A stretch of 64,000 nucleotides of DNA, from positions 235,948 through 299,947 of the forward strand of contig NZ_KL544019.1 of the NCBI RefSeq assembly GCF_000712185.1, given 5' to 3'. A program made the translations under genes and the position numbers. This document shows positions 42,706-53,828 of the stretch, piece after piece. The notes beneath the pieces were generated by a model. It did not search any database and was not told the origin of the DNA. It saw nothing but the letters and a program-made list of their open reading frames with translations. Within the stretch, counting starts at the first letter, position 1, and each line of letters begins with the position of its first letter. The stretch is from Mycoplasmopsis opalescens ATCC 27921 (GTDB lineage: Bacteria > Bacillota_I > Bacilli_A > Mycoplasmatales > Metamycoplasmataceae).

Positions 42706-43644
42706 ATGGCTAAAAATAAAGAAATACTAGTAACTAAAATAATTAAGAAATTCAACCTTGACATAATTAATAAGGATTTCATTACAGAATTCCATAGTAT
42801 ATATGAGCCCGCAATAAAGCGTGTAGGTTTAGAATTAGCTGGAGTAAAAACTGCTCGACTATACAATAGAAATATTATTTGTTGAGGAACCAATGAAAGC
42901 GTATACCTTGAACAAGCAGGAGAACAGGATGCATTAGCTAAGATCGAAAATATTTTGACCCAAGTTCCACCGCTTATGATCCTTTCTAAAGGAGTAAGCG
43001 AAAAAGTTAAAGAATGAGTATTAAAAATAGCTAATAAATATATTATTCCCGTTAACTTTTCTAAAATGTCAACCTCACAAGTTGTTACTTCAATCGGGAC
43101 TTATCTAAGTGATTATTTTGCAAATCAAGAGATGGTTCACGGTTCGTTAGTTTCGGTTGGTGGTGTTGGAGTCTTAATTGTAGGTGAAAGTGGATCTGGT
43201 AAATCAGAAGCAACTTTAGACTTAGTTCAACGGGGCAATATTTTTATTAGTGACGACAGTGTTTTAATCAAACAAATAGGATCAAACTTTTACGGTACAA
43301 GTCCAGAAATAACAAAAGATTTTATTGAAGTACGTGGAATTGGTCTGATCGATGTTAAATTCACTTATGGAATTAGATCAGTTACCGAAGGTAGCGTGAT
43401 ACATTTAGTTGTTGAATTAGTTACAATTAAGGATAATACATTTCATAATTTTGACCGTTTATGTATTGAATATCAAAAATATCCAATCTTAAACGGGAGC
43501 ATCAGAAAGATCCAAATACCTGTAAAACAGGGTTTTTCGGCTGCATCATTAATAGAAGCGGCTGTAAGTTCTTATCTTGCTAAAAAAGAAGGATTAGATA
43601 TAATAAGAGAAATTAATCGTCGGAAGGGTGGTGAAAATGCTTAA
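42706..43644 (+). CDS. hprK: HPr kinase/phosphorylase
   Basis: A 312-residue bifunctional enzyme that phosphorylates HPr at Ser46 and reverses it, controlling sugar uptake. The C-terminal domain has the catalytic His in VHGSLVSV (about 144-151), P-loop GESGSGKS (160-167), and the HprK signature EVRGIGLIDV. The N-terminal domain is MurF-like. UGA Trp codons near 42883 and 43016. Its last 8 nt overlap lgt, an order also seen in other Firmicutes. Confidence 0.96.
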
Positions 43645-44611
43645 TGAGCAAAATTATAAATTTCATTTTGAAAGCGGAATTCCAGCAGGCACGCCAGGTA
43701 TTTTATTTCGAATTGGTAGCTTTTCTGTTTATACATATTCAATAACTTTACTTTTTGGTTTCTTAGCTGCGATTTTAACTGTTGTACTTTTTTGGCAACG
43801 TGAAAAATATAAATGAGAATATTTATATAGCCTTATTTTGCTAACTGTTCCGTGTTCATTAATTGGAGCTCGTCTATGAGACTTAGTAGAAGAGGCAATT
43901 TATAATCCAAATTATAATTGAAAACGTTGATACGCTATTTGAGAAGGTGGATTATCAATTCAAGGTGGAGTTATTCTTTCCGTAATAGTTGATTTAATTT
44001 ATATTTACAATAAGCGACATGAAGTTGATATTCGTAAAGTTGTAGACATTATTATCCCAACAATTTTAATTGGGCAAGTTATAGGTCGTTGAGGTAACTA
44101 TGCAAACCATGAGATTTTCGGTAAGGTCGATTGAACAGGTAGATCTGTAGAGATTTTTGGAGAAAGTTTTGCCCAAAACTTCTTCATTAATGATGCTATT
44201 TCTGATAAATATGGAGTCGCCGGATTATACCGTTATCCATTATTCTTATATGAAGGAATAGCCAATTTCACAGGTTACTTAATTATTGTTTGAGTTATTA
44301 ACTTGATGAGATTATTAAAACCAGGCTCATCAGCATCACTATACTTTATTTGATATGGTCTAGTTCGTTTATCTCTTGAACCACTACGTGAAAGTTCATT
44401 CATTATTTACCAAATAGCTGCAGGATTGTTTATTGCTCTTGGCGCATTATGATTAATTTCATTCCAATTTTTCCCAAAAGTTCACTATGCAAGAAGATGA
44501 GAAAAATATACATTTGTATACACAATGCTTCATTGGGATCAATATCTTGAACATGTTAAAGCCACAACCTTTATAGGAAAAAGAAAGGTTGAACGTCTAG
44601 CTTACGTATAA
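43637..44611 (+). CDS. lgt: Prolipoprotein diacylglyceryl transferase
   Basis: A 324-residue, seven-helix enzyme that moves diacylglycerol to the lipobox Cys. The signature GRWGNYANHEIFG (150-162) includes the conserved Arg and Asn-Glu pairs; HPLFLYEG-like LYRYPLFLYEG and a C-terminal basic segment follow. UGA Trp codons are plentiful. ATG 43637 with AAGGGTGG just upstream; a GTG at 43628 is less likely. Required by the two lipoproteins in this window. Translation is coupled to hprK. Confidence 0.96.
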
Positions 44612-44621
44612 AATAATTTTG

Positions 44622-44655
44622 AAAAAGACAATTACTTTTAATCTGTCTTTTTTAT
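44622..44655 (+). terminator. Terminator after lgt
   Basis: AAAAAGACA (44622-44630) and TGTCTTTTT (44644-44652) with a 13-nt loop. Confidence 0.75.
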
Positions 44656-44671
44656 ATTTCAATTTTTTTTG

Positions 44672-44706
44672 TTTACAAAAAGGCAGTACAACAGTATTTT
44701 TGGTAA
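44672..44706. repeat. Intergenic palindrome, CAGTACAACAGT core
   Basis: TTTACAAAAAGGCAGT against the reverse complement of ACAGTATTTTTGGTAAA, imperfect. Same type as 34383-34413 and 33937-33977. Confidence 0.55.
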
Positions 44707-44805
44707 AAAAACTATACTTAAATGTTTATTTTCAAATATTTACAATATTTTTTTTTAATGCTATAATTAAAGCACTTTTTAAGAAACATACTGAAAGGAG
44801 TGATT

Positions 44806-45000
44806 ATGGCAAGATACGATCAAATAACTGGAAAAGGTCCTATGGTTGGTAACTTACGTTCACACGCAATGAATGCAACAAAACGTAGATTTAACGTTAA
44901 CTTACAAAAAATGGTTATCAATGTTGGCGGTCGTAAAGTTACACTTAGAGTTAGTGCAAAAACTGCTAAGACCCTTAAAAAAGGTAAAATCATCCTTTAG
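44806..45000 (+). CDS. rpmB: 50S ribosomal protein L28
   Basis: A 64-residue protein: [29 protein letters not shown] is L28 (key residues G9, N16 and the RR pair), with the C-terminal [22 protein letters not shown] precedes ATG 44806; the codon at 44800 is in the ribosome site. Single-gene unit. Confidence 0.97.
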   Translation: MARYDQITGKGPMVGNLRSHAMNATKRRFNVNLQKMVINVGGRKVTLRVSAKTAKTLKKGKIIL

Positions 45001-45019
45001 TGCTTTTTTTCAATTAATA

Positions 45020-45046
45020 AAATGTTGCCTTAAGCAACATTTTTTA
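45020..45046. terminator. Bidirectional terminator rpmB / tdk
   Basis: AAATGTTGC (45020-45028), CTTAA, GCAACATTT (45034-45042), T run on one side and A run on the other; the tdk stop codon (45044-45046) lies next to it. Confidence 0.8.
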
Positions 45047-45619
45047 TTTTAATTTTTCTTTAGATTTTTCGCCATTTATGTGGCATTGTCTACATCTAGC
45101 CTCATACTCTTCATCCCCTAAATAATTCAAATCGTCGACTAAAACCTTACGAAATGAAAATCCAGCTGGTGATTTACATATCACGCAAACAGCCTTTAAT
45201 TTTTGAACCTCATCAGCCATAGCGATCACTTTAGGTGCGATACCAAAAGGCTTGCGTAAGTAATCTAAATCCAACCCTGAAATAATTATATTAACATCAT
45301 TAACCAATAACTCCTCAAGCACCTCTGGCAAATCATTATCAAAAAAATTCATCTCATCAATTACAATAGCTTTATATTTTTTATTTCAAAGCTGCAAAAT
45401 TTCCTTCGAGCTATTGACCGTTTTTGCTTTAATTCTTGCTCCTGTTCGGCTCACCAGCTCAGTCTCGCTAAATCTTTTGTCAAAACTTGGCTTGATAACT
45501 AATGTCTCAACTTCTGCTCATTTAAGAGTATTTATTCTTTTTAAAAGTTCTTCTGTTTTCCCTGAAAACATTGGACCTGTTATGACTTCTAGTCAATTTT
45601 GAATTTTTCCTCTATGCAT
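45044..45619 (-). CDS. tdk: Thymidine kinase
   Basis: A 191-residue type II thymidine kinase (thymidine to dTMP). P-loop GPMFSGKT (15-22), DEMNFFD as Walker B region, lasso and zinc Cys pairs CVIC and CRQC. UGA Trp codons in the N-terminal part. AAAGGAAA precedes ATG 45619. It forms a salvage cluster with the two deoxynucleoside kinases upstream (gap 32 bp). Confidence 0.95.
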
Positions 45620-45650
45620 TTTTTCCTTTATCTACAATATTTTTAGTTAA

Positions 45651-46298
45651 TTATTTTTTAAAATTATTAATTATATCAACAGCTTCATTAAGAATCTGAC
45701 CTTCTGATTTATCATCGCCGTTGATTATAAAATAAGGTATATTGTAATCATTCATTAAACGAATATATGTGCTTTTATATATTTTATGTAGTTCCTTAAA
45801 GTACTCTTCGTTCTCTTTATAGTTTTCTATCTCGCTTTGTCTTCCTCTTTTTAAGATTCTAGTTTTAAAGGTATCAAAGTTTATATCAATAAATATAGCT
45901 AAATTAGGGTTTTCTTCTTCGCTAACTAAATATTTAAAAAGTTTTTCAAAACCTTTTAAATATTTCTCAGGCTTATTTTTTAAGGTTACAATTGCAAATA
46001 TATAGTGCTCTAAGTTGAACCTATCTAAGAAAATATGATATTTATCGTGATTTAATCCTTTTTCATCAAACTTTTTCAAGCAGTCCTGAAATGAATTTGA
46101 GAGGCTTTCAATAATAAAGGATTGAAATCCTAAATCAATATTTGGCTTTTTTTCATATAATCACTTTAGAAATGTATTAAAAACTTGATCATCAGCTTCG
46201 AATTCTTCTAATAAAATTGAGTTTTCATAGTGTTTATTCAACGCTTTGGATAGAGTGCTTTTCCCACTCCCTATCATTCCACTTATACCAATAACCAT
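45651..46298 (-). CDS. Deoxynucleoside kinase, copy 1
   Basis: A 215-residue deoxyadenosine/deoxyguanosine-kinase-family enzyme. P-loop GISGMIGSGKS (4-14), DRFNLEHYIFA (catalytic Asp-Arg), LAIFIDINFDTFKTRI, and a LID with RGRQSEIENY. Its start ATG overlaps the stop of the next gene (TAATG), so translation is coupled. UGA Trp codons fall in the N-terminal half. It is a tandem paralogue of the 46298-46969 gene (more than half identical by eye). Specificity (dA, dG or dC) cannot be told. Confidence 0.88.
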
Positions 46299-46969
46299 TA
46301 TTTGTTGTATCTTTCTTTTTTTGAAAAGTCAAAATTATCAATAATTTCTACAGCTTTTTTAAAAACTTCTATTTCAGTCATATTATTTGTATCTATTATG
46401 ACATAGTCCATATTAAATTTTTTAGCTTGAATTTCAAAAGTTTCTTTGTAAGCTTTATGAAGCGTTCTGAAATATTCTTCGTTTAGAGCATAATTTTCAG
46501 TTTCTACTTCTCTACCTCTAGAAAAAAGTCTATTTTTAAATGTCTCAAAACTCATATCTAGGAAAATAGCTAAATCCGGTGTTTCATCTTTAGTAATGAT
46601 TTCATTAAACATAGCATCATAACCTTTTAAATACTTTTCATCTTTAGATTTTAAAATTACACTAGCAAAAATGTAGTGCTCAATACTAAATCTATCAATA
46701 AAAACATGGTTTTCTGAGTGTTTTTTACCTTTCTTTGTAAATTCTTCTAATAATTCAGATAGTTTCGTTGAATGAGATTCCACAACATAAGACTGAAAAC
46801 CAATTGTTAAATTTGGTGTTTTATTGTAAAGCCATTCAAGAAATTGATTAAAAACTTCATCGTTTTCATCAAATTCTTTTAACATCATTGAGTTTGTATA
46901 GTGATTTAATAATTTCTTTGTTAAAACGCTTTTACCGCTGCCTATCATACCACTTATGCCTATTAACAT
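46298..46969 (-). CDS. Deoxynucleoside kinase, copy 2
   Basis: A 223-residue kinase with P-loop GISGMIGSGKS (4-14), IDRFSIEHYIFASVIL, FLDMSFETFKNRLFSRGRE. GGGGTGAATT precedes ATG 46969. First gene of the unit dNK-dNK-tdk. With tmk (26219) and the e(P4)-like phosphatase, it makes a path from extracellular nucleotides to dNTPs. Both copies keep the whole catalytic set, so both are probably active. Confidence 0.9.
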   Translation of the reverse strand: MLIGISGMIGSGKSVLTKKLLNHYTNSMMLKEFDENDEVFNQFLEWLYNKTPNLTIGFQSYVVESHSTKLSELLEEFTKKGKKHSENHVFIDRFSIEHYIFASVILKSKDEKYLKGYDAMFNEIITKDETPDLAIFLDMSFETFKNRLFSRGREVETENYALNEEYFRTLHKAYKETFEIQAKKFNMDYVIIDTNNMTEIEVFKKAVEIIDNFDFSKKERYNK

Positions 46970-47206
46970 AATTCACCCCTTAAATTTTTTTTAATTATAT
47001 AAAAATGATTCATCGAAACTAAAAAGTGAATATTTTCTAAGATAAATAATAAAATAAAAAAATTTAAACTGTACATTACCATAATTACTATAGATAAGTC
47101 TTTTTTTTATAATGCAAAAAAATAAAAATAAGTTTGGAATTTGATAAAAAATTTTATTTTCTTAATTTTAATTTTCATAGTTTTTTATGACTATAAGCAA
47201 AAATAA

Positions 47207-47228
47207 AAATTGCCTTGTTTGGCAATTT
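47207..47228 (-). terminator. Terminator of parC
   Basis: AAATTGCC (47207-47214) and GGCAATTT (47221-47228), 9 nt beyond the parC stop (47237). Confidence 0.7.
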
Positions 47229-47236
47229 AAAATTTA

Positions 47237-49813
47237 TTATTTTTTAAACTTTGCAAGAATGCTATCAATATCCAAGTCCAAAATGCTTTCTGTTGTTTTT
47301 TTATTTTCTTCCAGTATCCTTTCTTCACTTTGTGTTGGCTTTTCATAGCTTACTTCTTCAACTTTAGTCTCTTGGTTGTCTGTACTCATATTTGCAAATA
47401 AGAACATTTGGATAGTGTCGGATTTTTTAGCCTTTTTAAATCCTTCCTCTTTAGTGGTTAATGGATAATCTGCTATTTTTTCATTATAAATATCATTTGC
47501 ATCATTTATCGAAAATAACTGTGCTACAGAATTATTGGCAACAACTTCATTGATAATCATTTGATTAAATTTATTGCTCATAAATACTGGTTTACCACGA
47601 TTTTTCCGACCTATTTTAATTACTTGGTTTACTTTTAAACGTTTTAAAAATTTGTTATTAGCTAACATAACTATTTCATCATCATTATTAACAGGAACGA
47701 AGGCCGAAACTTTATCTGACGAAGCAATTCCCGATGAAATCGTTCCATTGCTTTTTGTGCCATAAACTTGAATTTCAGTTTCAGGATAAAGTGAAGCTAA
47801 ACCTTTTTCACTAATAACAAAAATATCTTTATATCCGTTACTAATTTTTGCTGAAACTAGCGTATCTCCCTTTTTTAAGCCAATTGCTGTAAATGTTTTA
47901 TTAGCTCTTTGCACTTCAAAATCGCTTAACAATGTACGTTTTGCTTGGCCTTTACTACTCATTAAAATTATATAATTATTGATTTTGAAATCAGTTACGT
48001 TAACTACTGAAACAAATTCTTCCCCCGGTTCCATAGCTACTAAACTTGAAATGTGTAAGCCGTTTTCTTTTCACTTGCTTTCAGGAATTTTATACACTGG
48101 AATTTGTGCATAATTACCAAAATTAGTAAACAACAATAGCTGATTAATAGTATTATTTTCTGCAAAATAAATTAACTGATCATCTTCTTTTATTCCAAAA
48201 TTAATTAAGGAATTTGAATCATATGTTTTTTTATTAAACCTCTTTAAATAGCCGCTTTTCGTAACGGAAACATAAGCGACTTCACTTTTAATAAGTTCCG
48301 ATTCTTCAATTTTTATATGCATTTCTTCATCAAGAATTTCTGTTTTTCTTGGTGTGGCAAATTCTCTTTTAATTTCACTTAAAATGCTTATTAAAAATTT
48401 ATTAAATTCGCCCTCATCATTTAAATAAAGTTTACATAGAGCAATATTTTTCAACAATTCTTCTTTTTCTAATAAAAAAGCTTCTTTATCAGTTCTTGAT
48501 AATTTATATAATCTTAATTCTGCAATTGCAGTTGCTTGATTTAAGGTGAAATCAAAACTTTTAATTAAATTTTGAATTACTCCGTTCTTGGAATCGTAGC
48601 TTTCACGTATTACTTTTATAACTGCATCTGTAATCTCACTAACTTTAATGAATCCGTCGACAATTTCTAAGCGAGTTTCATATTTAGCTAAGTCAAAAAG
48701 TAATGTTTTTTTCTTAACATCTTTAATATGCTTAATGTATTCATCTAGTAAATTTTGCAAGCTTAATAATCTTGGCGAATTTTCTAAAATTGCCACGTTA
48801 TTGTAAGAATAGTATATTTTTAACTCTGTTTTTTGGAAAAGATAATTTAAAATGGCATCGGTGTTTGCATCTTTCTCGCATGTTATTAAAATACTAATAC
48901 CATTACGGTCACTTTGATCCTTGATTTCTAATAAACCATTAATTGAATTAGTGCTAATTTTTGTATCAATATCATGCACAAGTTTATTTTTAATCACTCC
49001 ATATGGAATTTCTAATATTTCAATAAATTTATTTTTATTGTCTTTAAAAGTTCTGTATTTGCTTGCTAAAGTGATACGACCTCTTCCGCGTTCAAATGAT
49101 TCATAAATGCCTTTAGAGCCATAAATAACGCCACCGGTTGGAAAATCTGGGCCTTTTATAATTTTCATTAATTTTTCCAAGGTAAGTGCTGGATTTTTAA
49201 TTTTAGCTATAGCGCCATCTAAAACTTCACCTAAATTATGCGGGGGCATTTCTGTAGCAAACCCTGATGCTATACCTTTTGCTCCATTAATTAATAAGTT
49301 TGGAATCATTGAAGGTAGAACAACTGGTTCTATTTCACTATCATCAAAATTGGGTGCAAATTTAACAGTGTTCTTTTTGATATCACCTAATACTAGCTCA
49401 CTAATTTTAGCTAATCTGGCCTCAGTATAACGCATTGCTGCCGCTGGATCATCATCAATAGAACCAATATTACCATGCATCTCAACTAAAGTATGACCCA
49501 TTTTTCAATCTTGAGCCATTCTCACTAAAGCTTCATAAATAGAACTATCACCATGCGGGTGATATTTACCAATAACGTCACCAACCACACGAGCCGATTT
49601 TTTATAAGGTTTATTAAATTGCAAACCTAAATTAAACATTGAAAACAAAATTCTTCTTTGTACAGGTTTTAACCCGTCTCTAACATCTGGAAGCGCGCGC
49701 TGTTGGATGATATATTTAGAATAGCGACTAAATCGATCAGCCATAATCGAGTCAAGATTTTCTGCGATAATCTTATCAATAAACTCATTGATTTTATTTG
49801 TTGTCTTACTCAT
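47237..49813 (-). CDS. parC: Topoisomerase IV subunit A
   Basis: An 858-residue type II topoisomerase subunit that cuts and rejoins DNA during decatenation. It is ParC rather than GyrA by [16 protein letters not shown] (GyrA has LVDGQGNFGS). Catalytic Tyr129 is in [10 protein letters not shown]. The quinolone-determining positions ([15 protein letters not shown], Ser90 and Glu94) have susceptible-type residues. The C-terminal beta-pinwheel follows about residue 490. UGA Trp at 49502-49504 and about 48068. Starts 8 nt inside parE, coupled. Confidence 0.94.
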
Positions 49814-51746
49814 CTATACCTCTAATTTCAGTTAAATAATCATCTTCCATTGAAAATTCCACGTTTTTATTAATTCATTCTTTTCTTGGCTCAACATTGT
49901 CTCCCATTAAAGTTGAAACTCTTCTTTCAACTAAAGCTGCGTCTTCAATTTTAACTTGTATTAATGTTCTAGTTTGCGGATTCATTGTAGTTTCTCAAAG
50001 TTGATCTGGATTCATTTCGCCGAGCCCTTTATAACGCTGAATATCTGCGTTTTTAAATGAGTTTAACTTTAAGTGGCTTCTAAGTTCATTTTCATCTCAA
50101 GCATATAAAATTTGTTTTTTAGAACCTGTAGAAGTTAGCTTATATAATGGAGGCATAGCAATATAAATCATACCTCTTTCAATTAATTGACGCATCTGTC
50201 TGAAGAAGAAAGTGAGTAATAATATTTGAATATGAGCGCCATCGGTATCGGCGTCTGTCATAATAACGATTTTGCCGTATTCTGCTTTCTTATAGTCAAA
50301 TTCGTCACCAACACCAGCACCTATTGTATTAATAATTGTTGAAATTTCTTCGTTTTTTAGAATTTCAAATAAGCGAGCTTTTTCTGTATTTATCACTTTA
50401 CCACGAAGTGGCAAAATTGCTTGTGTTCTACGATCTCGGCCAAGTTTAGCCGAACCACCGGCACTATCTCCCTCAACTAAAAATAATTCTTTTTCTTCAG
50501 CTTTTTTTGATTGTGCAGGAGTTAATTTTCCAGATAAAACTACTCTTTCTTTTAATGCATTTTTGGTACTTCTCGCTTCTTGCCGTGCTTTACGAGCGGC
50601 AACTCTTGACTCAGCTGCTTTGCGAATTTTTTCTAATATTTTTTTAGCTATTTGTCTATTTTCATTTATCCATTGGCGTACGCACTTACTTACAATTTCC
50701 TCGACTACAGGCTTAGCCTCTGGTGTACCTAATTTATCTTTGGTTTGGCTTACAAACTCTAAGAATTTTTCAGGAATCTTTAAACTTAGAATTATGGTTA
50801 AACCTTCACGAATATCTTCTCCATCAAGTGAATTCTTGCCTTTTACAGCCTTTTCCTCAACGGCAAAATCATTAAAAATTTTAGTCAATGCTGTTTTTAA
50901 ACCGGCCTCATGAGTTCCACCATCTTTTGTTTTAACATTATTTACAAATGAAAGCAAGGTTTCATTATAGCTGTCTGTGTATTGCATACCAACTTCGACT
51001 TCAATTTCTTTTCTTGACTCTTTAAAATAAATAATTGGAGAAATAACATTTTTAGAATCATTTATAAATTCAACAAATGCTTGCAAGCCATTTTCAAATT
51101 TATATTCAGCTTTTTTGCCGGTGTTATAGTCATCTAAGGTTATTTTTAATCCGCCAATTAAAAAACAACTTTCCCTTAGTCTTTCTGCTATAACCTCAAA
51201 ATTAAACTTAGCATTCTTAAATGTTTCATAATTTGGCCAGAATTCAACCTTAGTTCCTTTTTTGTTTGTTTTTCCAATAGCTTTTGTACGTTGAACTATT
51301 TTTGAGCCACCTTGCTCAAAAATAGTTTCATAAATTTGGCCCTCCCTCATTATCGTTGCTATTAATTTATCGCTTAATGCATTTACCACAGAAGAACCAA
51401 CACCATGGAGACCACCACTAGTTTTATATGCACCTTCATTGAATTTTCCACCAGCATGAAGTTCCGTAAACACTAATTCTACAGCACTTTTACCACTTTT
51501 TGTTTTACCGACCGGTATGCCTCTGCCATTGTCAGAAACAATAACGCTTCCCTCTTTTGTTAAAACAACATTAATCTCATTTGCATATCCCGCTAATGCT
51601 TCGTCAATAGAATTATCCACAATCTCTCAAATTAAGTGATGTAGGCCATTAACATCTGTAGAACCAATATACATTCCAGGTCTTTTTCTTACCGCTTCTA
51701 ATCCAACTAATTGTTGGATACTTGACTCGTCATATTTTTGCATCAT
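49806..51746 (-). CDS. parE: Topoisomerase IV subunit B
   Basis: A 646-residue GHKL ATPase. Seen: [28 protein letters not shown] near the start, [65 protein letters not shown] and [10 protein letters not shown] (Toprim). The first in-frame ATG is 51746 (51743 is an alternative). No ribosome site is present; TAATAT (51753-51758) is exactly 6 nt before 51746, which favours that start and a leaderless mRNA. Partner ParC follows. Confidence 0.94.
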
Positions 51747-51752
51747 ATAAAT

Positions 51753-51758
51753 ATATTA
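51753..51758 (-). promoter_or_regulatory. parE -10 box, leaderless geometry
   Basis: TAATAT on the minus strand, ATTTAT, then ATG 51746. Confidence 0.5.
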
Positions 51759-51830
51759 CATTATTTATTTAAGTAAAATAGTAAGATAAATTAAAAGTAT
51801 TAATTTTCATTTTATTAAGCATAAAATATT

Positions 51831-51836
51831 TATAAT
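51831..51836 (+). promoter_or_regulatory. cysS -10 box, leaderless geometry
   Basis: TATAAT, TGAATT, then ATG 51843. The 6-nt gap leaves no room for a ribosome site. Confidence 0.6.
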
Positions 51837-51842
51837 TGAATT

Positions 51843-53084
51843 ATGCTTAAAATATATGTTTGCGGTCCAACCGTTTATAATGATGTTCACATTGGTAATA
51901 TGAGGCCAATTTTATCTTTTGATTTTATTATGAAAGCTCATCGTTTCTTAGGTCATGAATACAAATTCATTAATAATATTACGGATATAGATGATAAAAT
52001 TATTAATCGAGCAAAAGACGAAAACGTCAGTGAAACAGTGATTTCAGAAAAATATACAGCTGGATACTTAGAATTATTAGAGCAATTAAGTATTGATACA
52101 ATTACCCATATAGAAAAAGTTACAGACAATATCGATGAAATCGAAAGATATATAGCCTTTTTAGTAAAAAAAGAATCTGCTTATGTTGATGGTGTAAATG
52201 TTTGATTTGATGTAAAGAAAAATATCAATTTCTACGGCGAAGTGTCCGGGCAAAAACTATCCAAAATGGAATTTTCGGAACAATCTAATCTTAAGCGCTT
52301 TGAAGCAGATTTCGCATTGTGAAAGGATACTGTTGACGGAGTAAAATATCCTTCGCGATTTGGTCATGGAAGACCCGGCTGACACACTGAATGTGTAGCT
52401 TTAATTAATAAGCATTTTGGATCAGAAGGTGTTGATATTCATGGGGGTGGAACTGATTTAACATTCCCACACCATGAAAACGAAAATATTCAACATAGAG
52501 CTCTTTTTGGAAAGCCATTGGCTAAAAAATGACTTCGTTGTGGCCAAATTATGTTTAAAGGCGAAAAAATGTCTAAATCTCTTGGTAATATTATTTGAGC
52601 TAAGGATTTTATCAAAGAACATGGCAGCGAGGTTTTTCGAACCATAATCTTAAACACAAATATGTTAGCCCCTGTTGATATTAATGATTCTATTTTAAAT
52701 AATGCCAAAAACACTGTAAATAAATATAAAAAGTTAATTTTTAGCTTCATCACAAAATATCAAGATAATTTTATAGATAACCCATTATTAACTAATGAAG
52801 ACAAAGAAATTTGCGAAATAATAAACCCCCTAACTGACCACAATTTCAGTGAATTTAACTTTAGATTTAATGGATTAATCAAAAAATACAATATTAGCCC
52901 ATCAATTTTAATAGCTAAACAAATATATACAATCTTAAATATCATTTTACCTAAATTAGCTGTCCTACAGCCATATTTAAAACAGTTGCCAACTTATTTT
53001 GAATGACAAAACATGGTTTTGTCTAAAAATTATGAAGCTGCAGATATATTGAGAAGTAAATTAATGGAACTAAATCTAATTTAG
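51843..53084 (+). CDS. cysS: Cysteinyl-tRNA synthetase (short N-terminus)
   Basis: A 413-residue class I synthetase. CGPTVYN (7-13), HIGN (17-20) in the HIGH box, zinc ligands around WHTECVA and [13 protein letters not shown] (242-246). The usual leading 20-25 residues before CGPTVYN are missing; the TATAAT box 6 nt upstream supports this as the true start, and the frame has no other ATG nearby. The C-terminal anticodon part is also compact. Several UGA Trp codons. First gene of the cysS-rlmB-[sigma-like]-rpmG-secE-nusG series. Confidence 0.94.
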
Positions 53085-53123
53085 GAAAAAATAGGAAAAA
53101 AATAGATTTTTGGAGTTTTATAT

Positions 53124-53828
53124 ATGAAACAATTATTTATGTGTGGAAAAAATACGGTACTTGATGCTATAAGAAACAAAATAAAAATTAATTGCATTTA
53201 CGTTACACCTAATTTTTCACACACAACAGAAATGCTAAATTCTGTTTCTTGTCGCGTTGTAAGCAAAGAAAAACAGTTTCTGGATGCATTAACCAATAAT
53301 GACAACCATCAGGGAATTGTGGCTGAATTAACAAATTTTCCAATTTATCCTTTAGAAGCAATGAATAAACATAGGCCTGAAACTATTTTAGTTTTAGATC
53401 ATATTCAAGATGTCCATAATTTTGGGGCAATTATTCGAACAGCCAATATTTTTGGTATAGACACTATAATCTTCCCAAAAGATAGAGCGGCCGACATTAA
53501 TTCAACAGTTCTCAAAATTTCATCTGGTGGTTTTCTTGGAATTAAATTTATAAAAGTTTCAAATATTGCAACTGCATTAAGAAAATTAAAAGATTGATCA
53601 TATTGAATTTATTCAACAACTTTAAGTGAAAAATCACAAAGTATTTCAAATGTAAAATTTAATAAACCTGCTGTTATTGTTGTTGGAAATGAAGAAAAAG
53701 GTATCTCAAAAGCTGTTGAAAAAGAATCTGATTGTTTAATACATATTCCACAATTCGGTTCTGTGCAATCATTAAACGTTTCAGTTGCGACCGGCATTGT
53801 CCTTTATGAGGCAACAAGAAAAATTTAA
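53124..53828 (+). CDS. rlmB: 23S rRNA (guanosine2251-2'-O)-methyltransferase
   Basis: A 234-residue SpoU-family SPOUT methyltransferase. MKQLFMCGKNTVLDAI is the substrate-binding N-domain start; motifs LDHIQDVHNFGAIIRTA, VVGNEEKGIS and IPQFGSVQSLNVSVATGIVLYE are diagnostic. UGA Trp codons near 53597 and 53605. Its last 23 nt overlap the next gene. Confidence 0.95.

Noticed and set aside
47237..51746. gyrA/gyrB
   Set aside because: The ParC-type [10 protein letters not shown] motif and the parE-parC order point to topoisomerase IV.
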